Below are positions 25,345 through 33,004 of a stretch of 39,486 bases of DNA, one piece after another (the stretch's first letter is position 1; the number at the start of each line of letters is the position of its first letter). The notes beneath the pieces are model-generated. The model made no database searches and was not told the DNA's origin. It was given only the letters and a program-made list of their open reading frames with translations. Made by a program: the position numbers and the translations under genes. The stretch comes from Betaproteobacteria bacterium CG2_30_68_42 (lineage in GTDB: Bacteria > Pseudomonadota > Gammaproteobacteria > Burkholderiales > Rhodocyclaceae), in NCBI GenBank assembly GCA_001872285.1, contig MNXU01000079.1, forward strand, positions 1-39,486. Reading direction: 5' to 3'.

Positions 25345-26832
25345 TCAACGCGGGTGCAACCACCTGGGCAGAAGTTTGTAGGGGTCGATCCTGACTGCCG
25401 GGTCGATGGTGACGCCGTGTTCCCGCAGGCGGGTGTGCAGCCGGCCCGACTTCAGGCTGTCGAACACCTCGATGCAGCCGCCTTCGAACTCGCCGCCGAT
25501 GAAGATCTGCGGCAGCGTGGCCGATCCGGTCCGGCGCTTGAGAACCTCGTAGATCCTGGCACCGAGATCGCCTTGGCGGCAGGCGACCGAATCGAGATCG
25601 ATCGAAGCGCAGGCGATGCCGTACTCCGAGAGCGCCTTCCGCGCCGCGTTGCAGAATTCGCACCATTCGTAGGCGAACATCACGACCGGCCGGGCCGGGT
25701 CGCACAACATCGCATCGAGCTCGCGAACGGCGGCTTCGTCCAGGGCATCCGCCGCTTCCACCCTCGCCGGTTCCGGCGCCGGTGCGACATCGAAGCGGAA
25801 TCCCGGCGTCGACCTCGACAGTTCGAGTTCCTCCTCGGTCATTTCGACGGCGACGTCCTCGAACAGCGGTGTGGAAAGGTAGCGTTCGCCGGTATCGGGC
25901 AGCATGCACAGGATGTTGGCGCCCCGCGGCGCGGCCTGGGCGACCTGCAGCGCACCCGAAAACGTGGCGCCCGCCGAGATGCCGACGAAGATGCCTTCCT
26001 GCCGCGCCAGTTCCCTGGCGCAACGCAGCGCTTCCCTGCCGTCGATCGCCACGAAGCCGTCAATGCGCCCGGCCGCGATGACCTGTTCCGCGAGCCGGGG
26101 AATAAAGTCTGGCGACCAGCCCTGCATCGGGTGCGGCCGGGACCGGGGATGGCTCGCGCCATGGGATCCGTCGCCGTTCCTGGCCTGCGCGATGCCGCTG
26201 GCCAGCATGGCCGAATTGTCCGGCTCGCAGACGATGATCCGCGTGTGCGGGCTCTTCTCCTTCAGCGCCCGCGACACGCCGTTCAGCGTGCCGCCGGTGC
26301 CGAAACCGGTGACCCAGCAGTCGAGCGGGATATCGGCGAAGTCCTCGAGGATCTCCACGGCGGTGGTTCGGGCGTGGATCTCCGCGTTGGCCGGGTTCTC
26401 GAACTGGCGCGGCTGCCACCAGCCATGCGCCCTGGCCAGTTCCTCGGCCTTCGCCACCATCCCCGAACCCTTCAGGCCGCCCGGCGTCAGAACGACCCTG
26501 GCGCCGAGAAATCGCATCAGGCGGCGCCGCTCGACGCTGAAGTTCTCGGCCATGATGACGACCAGCGGATAGCCCTTCTGTGCGCAGACCATGGCGAGGC
26601 CGATGCCGGTATTGCCGCTGGTGGCTTCGACGATCGTCTGTCCGGGCTTGAGTTCGCCGCGGCGCTCCGCGTCCTCGATCGCCCGCAGGGCCATGCGGTC
26701 CTTCACCGACCCCATCGGATTGAAGGACTCCACCTTGACGTAGAGGTTGACGCCCCTGGGCCCCAGCTTGTTGATGCGGACCACCGGCGTGTGGCCGATG
26801 GTGCCCAGAATGCTGTCGAATCGCCTGCCCAT
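25345..26832 (-). CDS. Cysteine synthase-type PLP enzyme fused to a glutaredoxin domain
   Basis: The ATG at 26832 follows GGAG on the minus strand; the 495-residue product begins MGRRFDSILGTIGHTP. Residues 1-320 are a CysK/CBS-type PLP enzyme: Lys44 in NPMGSVKDRM binds PLP, TSGNTGIGLAM binds substrate, and TGFGTGGTLNG holds the phosphate. After a linker (about 330-380), a glutaredoxin-like domain carries C391-E-F-C394 in YEWCEFCNAARKAL, the GSATLPQIFIGGE cis-Pro motif and a GGCIEVF glutathione-site-like stretch. The fusion suggests that cysteine-forming or sulfide-handling chemistry is coupled to thiol reduction. It is the last gene of the minus-strand group, 85 bases after the cupin gene. 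Confidence 0.9.
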   Translation of the reverse strand: MGRRFDSILGTIGHTPVVRINKLGPRGVNLYVKVESFNPMGSVKDRMALRAIEDAERRGELKPGQTIVEATSGNTGIGLAMVCAQKGYPLVVIMAENFSVERRRLMRFLGARVVLTPGGLKGSGMVAKAEELARAHGWWQPRQFENPANAEIHARTTAVEILEDFADIPLDCWVTGFGTGGTLNGVSRALKEKSPHTRIIVCEPDNSAMLASGIAQARNGDGSHGASHPRSRPHPMQGWSPDFIPRLAEQVIAAGRIDGFVAIDGREALRCARELARQEGIFVGISAGATFSGALQVAQAAPRGANILCMLPDTGERYLSTPLFEDVAVEMTEEELELSRSTPGFRFDVAPAPEPARVEAADALDEAAVRELDAMLCDPARPVVMFAYEWCEFCNAARKALSEYGIACASIDLDSVACRQGDLGARIYEVLKRRTGSATLPQIFIGGEFEGGCIEVFDSLKSGRLHTRLREHGVTIDPAVRIDPYKLLPRWLHPR

Positions 26833-26917
26833 GGCCGTTCTCCTTGTTTCCTTCGGCATCGGGTTGGCGATGTTGCTCGATGGCCGGATTTGCCCGCGCC
26901 CAACTCCCGGCACCGGG

Positions 26918-27304
26918 TCAAGCCTTCACTTTCTCGATCATGTGGTCGATGACATGGCTGTGCTCGCGCTGCGGGCTGAACATGACGATCTCCGCGTCCG
27001 CATCGACCTTTACGTTGTGCCCGGGCGGCCAGTAAAACAGATCATTGGCGTTGACCGTCTCCCGCATGCCGTCCGCGTCGGTCGTGGTGAGCTGGCCGCG
27101 CAAAACGTAGCCCCAGTGGGGGCACTGGCACATATTGCCTTCCAGTCCCAGGAACAGCGGCGTGGTATCGACGCCCGCCGAGAGACTGAAGTATTCGCAA
27201 CCGATCTTGCCTAAGCCGGTTGCATCGCCGAAATCCGTTCGCTGACGGATCACGGCGCCGGGTATCTCCATCCTGATGTCCACGTCATCCTTGGCTATCC
27301 GCAT
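26918..27304 (-). CDS. Small cupin-domain protein
   Basis: The ATG at 27304 follows GGAGAA. The 128-residue single-domain cupin has NMCQCPHWGYVLRGQL as motif 1 and DLFYWPPGHN as motif 2, with candidate metal ligands among His and Cys of CQCPHWG and His of PPGHN. It contains extra Cys residues (GCEYFSL). It lies between the chlorite dismutase and the cysteine synthase-glutaredoxin genes on the same strand. Substrate unknown; a small-molecule sensor or a metal enzyme is possible. Confidence 0.8.
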   Translation of the reverse strand: MRIAKDDVDIRMEIPGAVIRQRTDFGDATGLGKIGCEYFSLSAGVDTTPLFLGLEGNMCQCPHWGYVLRGQLTTTDADGMRETVNANDLFYWPPGHNVKVDADAEIVMFSPQREHSHVIDHMIEKVKA

Positions 27305-27395
27305 GCCCGTTTCTCCTATGTGTCAATGGATGCCTCATGTCGGGTAGTCCGTCCATCGCCGCATCCGTTTCGAGCAATAGACACCCGGCTTTGTT

Positions 27396-27962
27396 TCAAA
27401 GCTCCTCGCGCACCAGCCGGATGTCGACTTCCCGCTCGACATACGCCCACTCGGCCGTCGCACGCAATGCGGCAAGCAGCGTGTCGAACGCTGCTTCGTC
27501 GGCCGGCGCGAACTCGAACCAGGTGATGAAATCGAACGGCTCGTTCTCGGAGAGATCGCGGCAGTGGTGCAGCCTTCTCGCCAGCGCTGGAAAATGCCGA
27601 AGCCCGAGAGCGGCGTGCCCGGACTGCCGTTCGAAAACGTTCTGGCGTTGCTCTTGGGTGAGCGCCCACCAGGCGGCGTTCTTTCGGATGGTGATCAGTG
27701 CCCCGCAGCTTGCCTCCGGGCGCCCGAGGGCCGGTTGGCTGGCCACGAGCTGGCGCCTGTCCTCTTCGCGAACGACATAGCGCTCGTTGCTGGTCATTCC
27801 ACGAAGAATCCAGCTCGCATGCGGATCGGATGGGAGCGCCGGGCCGGAAGCGATTGCCAGCCTTGCCGCCGCGGGCAGCGGCGCTCCGATGATCGCTTTC
27901 GTTTCGGCGATACGCCAGGGACCGGTGTCGCCGCCAGCGAACAAGAACGATCGCGCAGACAT
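27396..27962 (-). CDS. cld: Chlorite dismutase family protein, short (dimeric-type), catalytic residues present
   Basis: I chose the ATG at 27962 (MSARSFLFAG), preceded by GAGGA; an in-frame ATG 30 bases upstream is weaker. The 188-residue length matches the short, Nitrobacter-like lineage rather than the roughly 250-residue Dechloromonas type. His116 in QSGHAALGL and Arg129 in PALARRLHH stand 13 apart, exactly as proximal His170 and distal Arg183 do in Dechloromonas Cld. DFITWFEF and YVEREVDIRL are family signatures. The distal Arg is the mark of chlorite-degrading members, so conversion of chlorite to chloride and O2 is likely. There is no signal peptide, so it is cytoplasmic. No (per)chlorate reductase gene is in this window. 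Confidence 0.85.
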   Translation of the reverse strand: MSARSFLFAGGDTGPWRIAETKAIIGAPLPAAARLAIASGPALPSDPHASWILRGMTSNERYVVREEDRRQLVASQPALGRPEASCGALITIRKNAAWWALTQEQRQNVFERQSGHAALGLRHFPALARRLHHCRDLSENEPFDFITWFEFAPADEAAFDTLLAALRATAEWAYVEREVDIRLVREEL

Positions 27963-27988
27963 CTCGATGTTCCTCGGTGAGGCTTGTG

Positions 27989-28411
27989 TCATGCCGCTGA
28001 TTGCCGTGTCGATGCAGGGATCCGGCTCGTCGCCGGGGCCTGGCGCGGGGTCAGGACGGCCAGTACGATCGCGACGGCGATCAAGGCCGCGGCGTCCCCC
28101 CACAGATGCCCGATGTGCTGGGGAGCGGCGAGGGACTGAGCCGCCATGATCACGCCGTGCACGATGCTCGACCAGACCGCGAACCAGATCAGGCTTCTGT
28201 GTGCGATCGGGTCGCGCGAGGCGATCATCAGGAACACGCCGAGCGTGGCATAGATGCCCAGGATCATTTCGAGATATTCCGATCGGCCTCCTTCATGCCA
28301 CACCCAGCCCGAAGGCCAAACGATGCCCAGCGGCCAGATGCCGAATGTGAAGGTCAGCCCCACGAGCAGCAGGGCAATGCGCAGAACCTTGATGCGATCC
28401 GTTTCAGTCAT
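27989..28411 (-). CDS. DUF6632-type membrane protein
   Basis: The ATG at 28411 (MTETDRIKVL) follows GGAGAAG. The 140-residue protein has four membrane helices (about 10-33, 45-66, 76-98 and 106-125), with GIWPLGIVWPSGWVWHEGG between the first two and RDPIAHRSLIWFAVWSSIVHG in the third. This is the DUF6632 pattern; function is unknown. It lies 26 bases before the chlorite dismutase start, so the two are probably co-transcribed. A palindrome sits just upstream. Confidence 0.75.
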   Translation of the reverse strand: MTETDRIKVLRIALLLVGLTFTFGIWPLGIVWPSGWVWHEGGRSEYLEMILGIYATLGVFLMIASRDPIAHRSLIWFAVWSSIVHGVIMAAQSLAAPQHIGHLWGDAAALIAVAIVLAVLTPRQAPATSRIPASTRQSAA

Positions 28412-28437
28412 CACTCTTCTCCTTCCGGTCACTCACA

Positions 28438-28455
28438 TGAGTTGCATGCAACACA
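28438..28455. promoter_or_regulatory. Palindrome GTTGCATGCAAC, candidate operator of the cld operon
   Basis: A perfect 12-base palindrome (28441-28452) extends to an 18-base near-palindrome TGAGTTGCATGCAACACA. It ends 27 bases upstream of the DUF6632 start, a normal place for a repressor or activator site controlling the DUF6632-cld genes on the minus strand. Confidence 0.45.
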
Positions 28456-28469
28456 TCGCGGTGCGCCTG

Positions 28470-28484
28470 CGGGGCGGTGCCCCG
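28470..28484 (-). terminator. Tight GC hairpin after the HMA-like gene
   Basis: CGGGGC and GCCCCG with a 3-base loop lie 91 bases beyond the HMA-like stop in the minus-strand direction and just before the palindrome. No U run is seen. It may separate the methyltransferase-HMA transcript from the DUF6632-cld transcript. The 28412-28574 gap otherwise shows nothing. Confidence 0.35.
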
Positions 28485-28574
28485 ACTTCGGCGCGGGACC
28501 GCGAACCCCTGGCTCGGCAGCCGCATCCCGCTCATCTCTCGATGGGTCCGGGCGGCTGCCGCAGCCGCCTCGTT

Positions 28575-28802
28575 TCACATCCCCACCAACTGGGCCGTAT
28601 AGCCCGCGGCGCGGGCTTTCTGCAACAGGACCGCCGTGCCGGTCGTGTCCGTGTCATAGGCGATCATGAGCAGATGCTCCTTGCCGGCGTTGAACCGTGG
28701 CGAGACGACCCCCTCGACCGCTCGCAGGGTGTTCTCGAGACACGAACGCGCCTCCGTGCTCAACGGCTCGTTGATGTGGATCATGACATCGCTGATATTC
28801 AT
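28575..28802 (-). CDS. Small HMA-like (ferredoxin-fold) protein without metal CxxC
   Basis: The ATG at 28802 (MNISDVMIHINEPL) follows GGAG. The 75-residue protein has the beta-alpha-beta-beta-alpha-beta pattern of heavy-metal-associated domains: VMIHINEPL strand, ARSCLENTLRAVEGVV helix, LLMIAYDTD strand, GTAVLLQKARAAGYTAQLVG helix-strand. The MxCxxC metal site is replaced, leaving one Cys in ARSCLE. It may be a structural or heme- or protein-binding relative. It is 40 bases after the methyltransferase gene on the same strand. Confidence 0.75.
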   Translation of the reverse strand: MNISDVMIHINEPLSTEARSCLENTLRAVEGVVSPRFNAGKEHLLMIAYDTDTTGTAVLLQKARAAGYTAQLVGM

Positions 28803-28842
28803 TTCATGGCTCCTCGTGTGATGTTCGGGCGGTATCGGCGAA

Positions 28843-29676
28843 CTACTTGCACGTGATGACGACTTCGAAGTACTCGCTCGGGGCCACCAGCGTGCCATCG
28901 CTCGCGCGATTGAACCGTTCGGCCAGGGCGATCAGGTCGGCCGCGAGCGATTCCTGCTGCACGGCGTCGAGCGCGTCGAACGCCTTGTGCATCGGACCGT
29001 AGAAGGTGCGGAAGACCTCCAGCCAATGGGCCGGGCTGCGGTAGCGGAACACGAAGTGCCTGCGCTCGATGGCGATCGTGTCGAGGCGTTCTGCGAACAG
29101 CTCGCGCAGCCGCGCCTCGGTGCCCCAGAGCGCGGGCGACTTCACGCCGGGGGCGGGCGCCACGTACCTGCCCATCGTCTTGAAGAGTTCGCCGACGAAA
29201 CTCGCCGGCGTCCAGTTCGCCAGCCCGATCTGCCCGCCCGGCGTGCACACGCGAGCCATTTCGGCGGCTGCCTTGTCCTGGTCGGGCGTGAACATCACGC
29301 CGAAGGTCGACAGCACCACATCGAAGCTGTGGTCGGGATACGGGAGATTCTCGGCGTCCGCCTGCTCGAAGCGTACCGGCAGTCCTTCTGCGGCTGCGCG
29401 GGCGAGCCCGCGATCGAGAAGCGCCGCGACGTAGTCGCTCGAGACGACGTCGCACCAGCGCCGCGCGGCGGCCAGTGTCGCATTGCCGTTGCCTGCGGCG
29501 ACATCGAGCACCCGTGCACCGGCACGCAGGTCGAGCGCCTCGCAAAGCGACTCGCCGACGAGCTGCAGCGTGGTGCCGACGACGGCGTAGTCGCCGGCCG
29601 ACCAGGCCAGGTGCTGCTTGTTCTTCACGGCCGCAAGGTCGGCGACGGGCGGGGAAGTGGCAATGGCTATGGGCAT
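28843..29676 (-). CDS. SAM-dependent methyltransferase (class I)
   Basis: The ATG at 29676 follows GAGGAGC. The 277-residue protein has motif I VLDVAAGNGNATLAAAR (about residues 56-72), an acidic motif II region, FEQADAENLPYPDHSFDVVLS as motifs III/IV (D in QADAENL), and a C-terminal substrate domain. It matches the UbiE/COQ5-like Methyltransf_11/25 group. The substrate is unknown. It heads the minus-strand gene group and is divergent from the HTH-ATPase-TPR regulator gene, which probably controls it. Confidence 0.9.
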   Translation of the reverse strand: MPIAIATSPPVADLAAVKNKQHLAWSAGDYAVVGTTLQLVGESLCEALDLRAGARVLDVAAGNGNATLAAARRWCDVVSSDYVAALLDRGLARAAAEGLPVRFEQADAENLPYPDHSFDVVLSTFGVMFTPDQDKAAAEMARVCTPGGQIGLANWTPASFVGELFKTMGRYVAPAPGVKSPALWGTEARLRELFAERLDTIAIERRHFVFRYRSPAHWLEVFRTFYGPMHKAFDALDAVQQESLAADLIALAERFNRASDGTLVAPSEYFEVVITCK

Positions 29677-29814
29677 GGCTGTGCTCCTCGGGTTGGTGAT
29701 GGAAACCTGCCTTGCTGCGGCAGTCCCCTGTCTCGCCGTCGGATCCGGGTTCGGAGTTGCCGATCAACGTGCGGCCAATAGACTCCAGCGCGCAGCGCGC
29801 GGGGTCACGCAAAG

Positions 29815-29833
29815 CGGGACAAGAACCGGGACA
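29815..29833 (+). promoter_or_regulatory. Direct repeats CGGGACA in the divergent promoter region
   Basis: CGGGACA occurs at 29815-29821 and 29827-29833, 12 bases apart. An extended -10-like TGGTAAACT lies at 29845-29853. The second repeat falls where a -35 element should be, as expected for an activator-dependent promoter. The start codon of the large regulator is 35 bases after the -10. The rest of the 29677-29887 gap shows no clear site for the methyltransferase gene. Confidence 0.4.
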
Positions 29834-29887
29834 GCGGACCAAGCTGGTAAACTCGAACGCGTCGGGTGCAGCGGAGGCTCGAACGGC

Positions 29888-32800
29888 GTGCACGACCGGA
29901 CGGATTCGTTTGGCTACTGGTTGCGGCGGCGGCGCAAGGCGCTGGACCTCACCCAGGAGGCGCTCGGCCGGCGGGTCAGTTGCTCGGGTTTCACCATCAG
30001 AAAGATCGAGGCCGACGAGCGCCGCCCCTCGCGGCGGCTGGCCGAACGGCTCGCCGCAGCGCTCGCCGTGCCCGAGGACGAGCGGCGCGATTTCCTCGCC
30101 GCCGCACGCGCGCTGCACGGCGCGAACCGCCTGCAACTGGAACCCGTGCCGGCCGCGACCGATGCGCGCGCCGCCCGGCCCGGAGCATCGATCCGGTCCT
30201 CGCTCGCTCCGGACATCGGCGCCGCAGGCGATGCCACACCCTTCGTCGGCCGAAGCCGCGAGTACGGACTGCTCATCGGGCTCATCGCGCGGCTCACCGC
30301 CGGCACCGGCTATACCGTCCTGATCGAAGGCGAGCCGGGGATCGGCAAGAGTCGGCTGCTGCACGAGGTCGCGCGCTACGCCCACGCCCAGGATCTGCCG
30401 GTGCTCGCGACCAACTGCTACGAGATCGAACGCGCGATGCCCTACCAGCCCGTGATCGACCTGGTCACACGCACGCTCGACCGCGTGTCGGCCGCCGCGC
30501 TCTGCAATCTGGCGCCGGTCTCGCTCGCCGAGCTCGCCGCGCTGGTCCCGGAGGTCGGCGAGCGCTGCCCGGGCCTGCCGCAGTTGTCGAACGATTTCCC
30601 CGAGGCGCGGCAGGCGCGTTTGTCCCGCGCCGTGGACCAACTGCTCGACGCATCGAGAGGCGGCCGCCCGTTGGTTCTCATGGTGGACGACATCCAGTGG
30701 GCCGACGATGCCAGCGCGCAAGTGCTGCACACCCTTGCCCGCCACGCGGCCCAGCGCCCGATGCTCGTGATCTACGCCTATCGTGACGAGGAAGTCGACA
30801 GCGACGAGCGGCTCGCACAGCGGGTCGAGAGTCTGCGCCGCGACAGCGACGCGCGCCGCATGCCGCTCGCCCGACTGGATTATGCGGATACCGAACGCCT
30901 GGTCGCGGCGCTCGCCGGTGCGAACCTCGATGCGCCCGGCCTGGCCGAGCGGCTGCATCGCGAAACCGAAGGCAATCCGTTCTTCCTGATGTCGATCCTG
31001 CAATCCCTGAGCGAGGGCGAGACGCAACTGGAATCGCGCACGAGCGACGCAGCGGGACTGCTCCCGGACGCCTTGCGCGCGGCCGTGCGCGTGCGGCTCG
31101 CGCACGTGCCCAAGGCGATCCGGCCGACACTCGAAACCGCCGCGGTGCTCGGCCGCCGCTTCGACTTCGACACCCTGCTCGACGTGATCGGCGAGCCCGA
31201 GGCGCAGTTGGTCGACGCGGTGGATGCGCTCGTCAAGCGCCGCCTGCTGCGGGAGGAAGGCGAGGGCGGTGTCTACGACTTCAGCCACGACAAACTGCGC
31301 GAGGTGGTCTATCGCGACATCGGTGGAGCGCGGCGCAGGCTGCTGCACCGGTCGGTGGCGGAATCGCTGGAACGCTACTGCGACCGCGAGACGCGCGATT
31401 GTGACGCCCAGCTTGCGGAGCACTACGAACGCGCCCAGGTCTGGTCGAGGGCGCTCCATTTCCTGGTCCTCGCAGCGGAGCACTCGCAGGCGCTGTTCGC
31501 GATGCGCGACGCCCTGCACTGGTTCGATCGCGCGGTCGCATTGTGCGAGGCGCACCCGGAGTCGCTCGACGAGCGGCAACGCCTCGCGATCTACGAGCGG
31601 CGCGGGGAGGCGCGCGCACAGGCCGGACAGACGCAAGGGGCGGTCGCCGACATTCGCCTCGTGATCGCCGCGCTGCGCGCCGGCGGCGAACGCGAGAAGA
31701 CGCGCGACGCGCTCATCCAGTTGGGTATGGCCTACCGGCGCGCGGACCAATACGAAGAGGCGACCGCATGCCTCACCGAAGCGCTGGCGGAGTCCCACGC
31801 GATGAACGACGAGCGCCACGCCGCCGACACCCTCTACCATCTCGGGACCGTCGCGTGGAGCACCGGGCGCAACGACCAGGCGATCCGGTTTCACCAGCAG
31901 GCGGTCGAGATCTGCAGCCGCACGGGTTGCACCGATCTCATCGCGGTGCAGGCCTGGCACGGCCGCGGCGAGGCGTACTTCGCGAATGCGGAGCCCGCGC
32001 CGGCGATCGAGTGCTACATGCGGTCACTCGAACTGGCCCGCGGCATCGGCGACAAGAGCTACGAGTCCGAGAACCTGATGATGGTCGGCCACGCCTGCCT
32101 CGGCACCAAGGGGCTCGGCGACTACCCGCGCGCCATGGCGAACTTCGAGGCGGCGCTCGACATCGCCCGAAGCGCGGACTTGCAGTGGCACTTCGGACCG
32201 ACGCTGCTCGGACTCGACCATGCCCGGGCGTGCACCGGCCGCTACGGCGAGGCGTGGACCGGGATGCAGAAGACCCTGCATTGGCTCGAGAGTCTCAGGC
32301 AGGCGCGCTACCAGTTCATCGCCTACGATTTTCTGGGACATCTCCTGCTCGACCTCGGCCTGAACGAACTGGCGGTCGAACACCTGGAGCGCGGTTGCAC
32401 GCTCGGGCGCGACACCGGTATCCCGTACTGGCGCGCGGCGATTCACGCCCACCTCGCGGTCGCGCGCTCGCGGCTCGGGCAGAAGGATGTCGCGCCGGCG
32501 CTGCAAGTCACGCTCGCACAGACGCGCCGCACCTCGGAGCGCTACATGATGGTCCGGTGTCTCGACGGGCTGGCGGAGATTGCGCTCGCGGCTGGCGACA
32601 CCCGCCGCTGCCGCGCGTATGCGGACGACCTGTTCGCACTCGCCGAGGCGAACGGCCTGCGCGAACTCGATGCGGTCGCGCGGCGCTGGCGCGGCGAGGC
32701 TCTCCTCGCAGAAAACGAGCACGCGGCGGCGCAGGCAGAGCTCACTCGCGCCGCGGCGCTGGCGGAGGATATCGGCCGCGTGCGCCTGCAGATGGATGTG

Positions 32801-32956
32801 CAGCGCGCGCTGGCGCGCGTGTTGGAGGCGCAGGGCGACCGCGCCGCTGCGCAGCGCCGCGACGCCGCGGCGCGCGCGATCGCGCAGGCGATCGAGCAGA
32901 GCCTGAAATCCTCGGGGCTCGATGCACGCCTGCCCATCACCGGTGACTCGCGCTGA
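29888..32956 (+). CDS. Large HTH-ATPase-TPR transcription regulator
   Basis: I chose the GTG at 29888 with GGAGG upstream; it directly precedes the HTH. The 1022-residue protein has an XRE-type HTH (residues about 8-65, LTQEALGRRVSCSGFTIRKI), a linker, an AAA_16 ATPase beginning at PFVGRSREYGLL with Walker A GEPGIGKSR and Walker B LVLMVDDIQWAD, a winged-helix-like segment (about 400-460), and about 450 residues of TPR-like helical repeats. This is the STAND class of signal-responsive regulators, although the HTH is N-terminal rather than at the C-terminus as in MalT. The inducer probably binds the TPR region. It is divergent from the methyltransferase-cld gene group. Ends before polX. Confidence 0.88.
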   Translation: MHDRTDSFGYWLRRRRKALDLTQEALGRRVSCSGFTIRKIEADERRPSRRLAERLAAALAVPEDERRDFLAAARALHGANRLQLEPVPAATDARAARPGASIRSSLAPDIGAAGDATPFVGRSREYGLLIGLIARLTAGTGYTVLIEGEPGIGKSRLLHEVARYAHAQDLPVLATNCYEIERAMPYQPVIDLVTRTLDRVSAAALCNLAPVSLAELAALVPEVGERCPGLPQLSNDFPEARQARLSRAVDQLLDASRGGRPLVLMVDDIQWADDASAQVLHTLARHAAQRPMLVIYAYRDEEVDSDERLAQRVESLRRDSDARRMPLARLDYADTERLVAALAGANLDAPGLAERLHRETEGNPFFLMSILQSLSEGETQLESRTSDAAGLLPDALRAAVRVRLAHVPKAIRPTLETAAVLGRRFDFDTLLDVIGEPEAQLVDAVDALVKRRLLREEGEGGVYDFSHDKLREVVYRDIGGARRRLLHRSVAESLERYCDRETRDCDAQLAEHYERAQVWSRALHFLVLAAEHSQALFAMRDALHWFDRAVALCEAHPESLDERQRLAIYERRGEARAQAGQTQGAVADIRLVIAALRAGGEREKTRDALIQLGMAYRRADQYEEATACLTEALAESHAMNDERHAADTLYHLGTVAWSTGRNDQAIRFHQQAVEICSRTGCTDLIAVQAWHGRGEAYFANAEPAPAIECYMRSLELARGIGDKSYESENLMMVGHACLGTKGLGDYPRAMANFEAALDIARSADLQWHFGPTLLGLDHARACTGRYGEAWTGMQKTLHWLESLRQARYQFIAYDFLGHLLLDLGLNELAVEHLERGCTLGRDTGIPYWRAAIHAHLAVARSRLGQKDVAPALQVTLAQTRRTSERYMMVRCLDGLAEIALAAGDTRRCRAYADDLFALAEANGLRELDAVARRWRGEALLAENEHAAAQAELTRAAALAEDIGRVRLQMDVQRALARVLEAQGDRAAAQRRDAAARAIAQAIEQSLKSSGLDARLPITGDSR

Positions 32957-33004
32957 CGAACGTCGCAGCGCGCAGCACGCCCCGCGAACCCGGAACCCGA
33001 AGTC

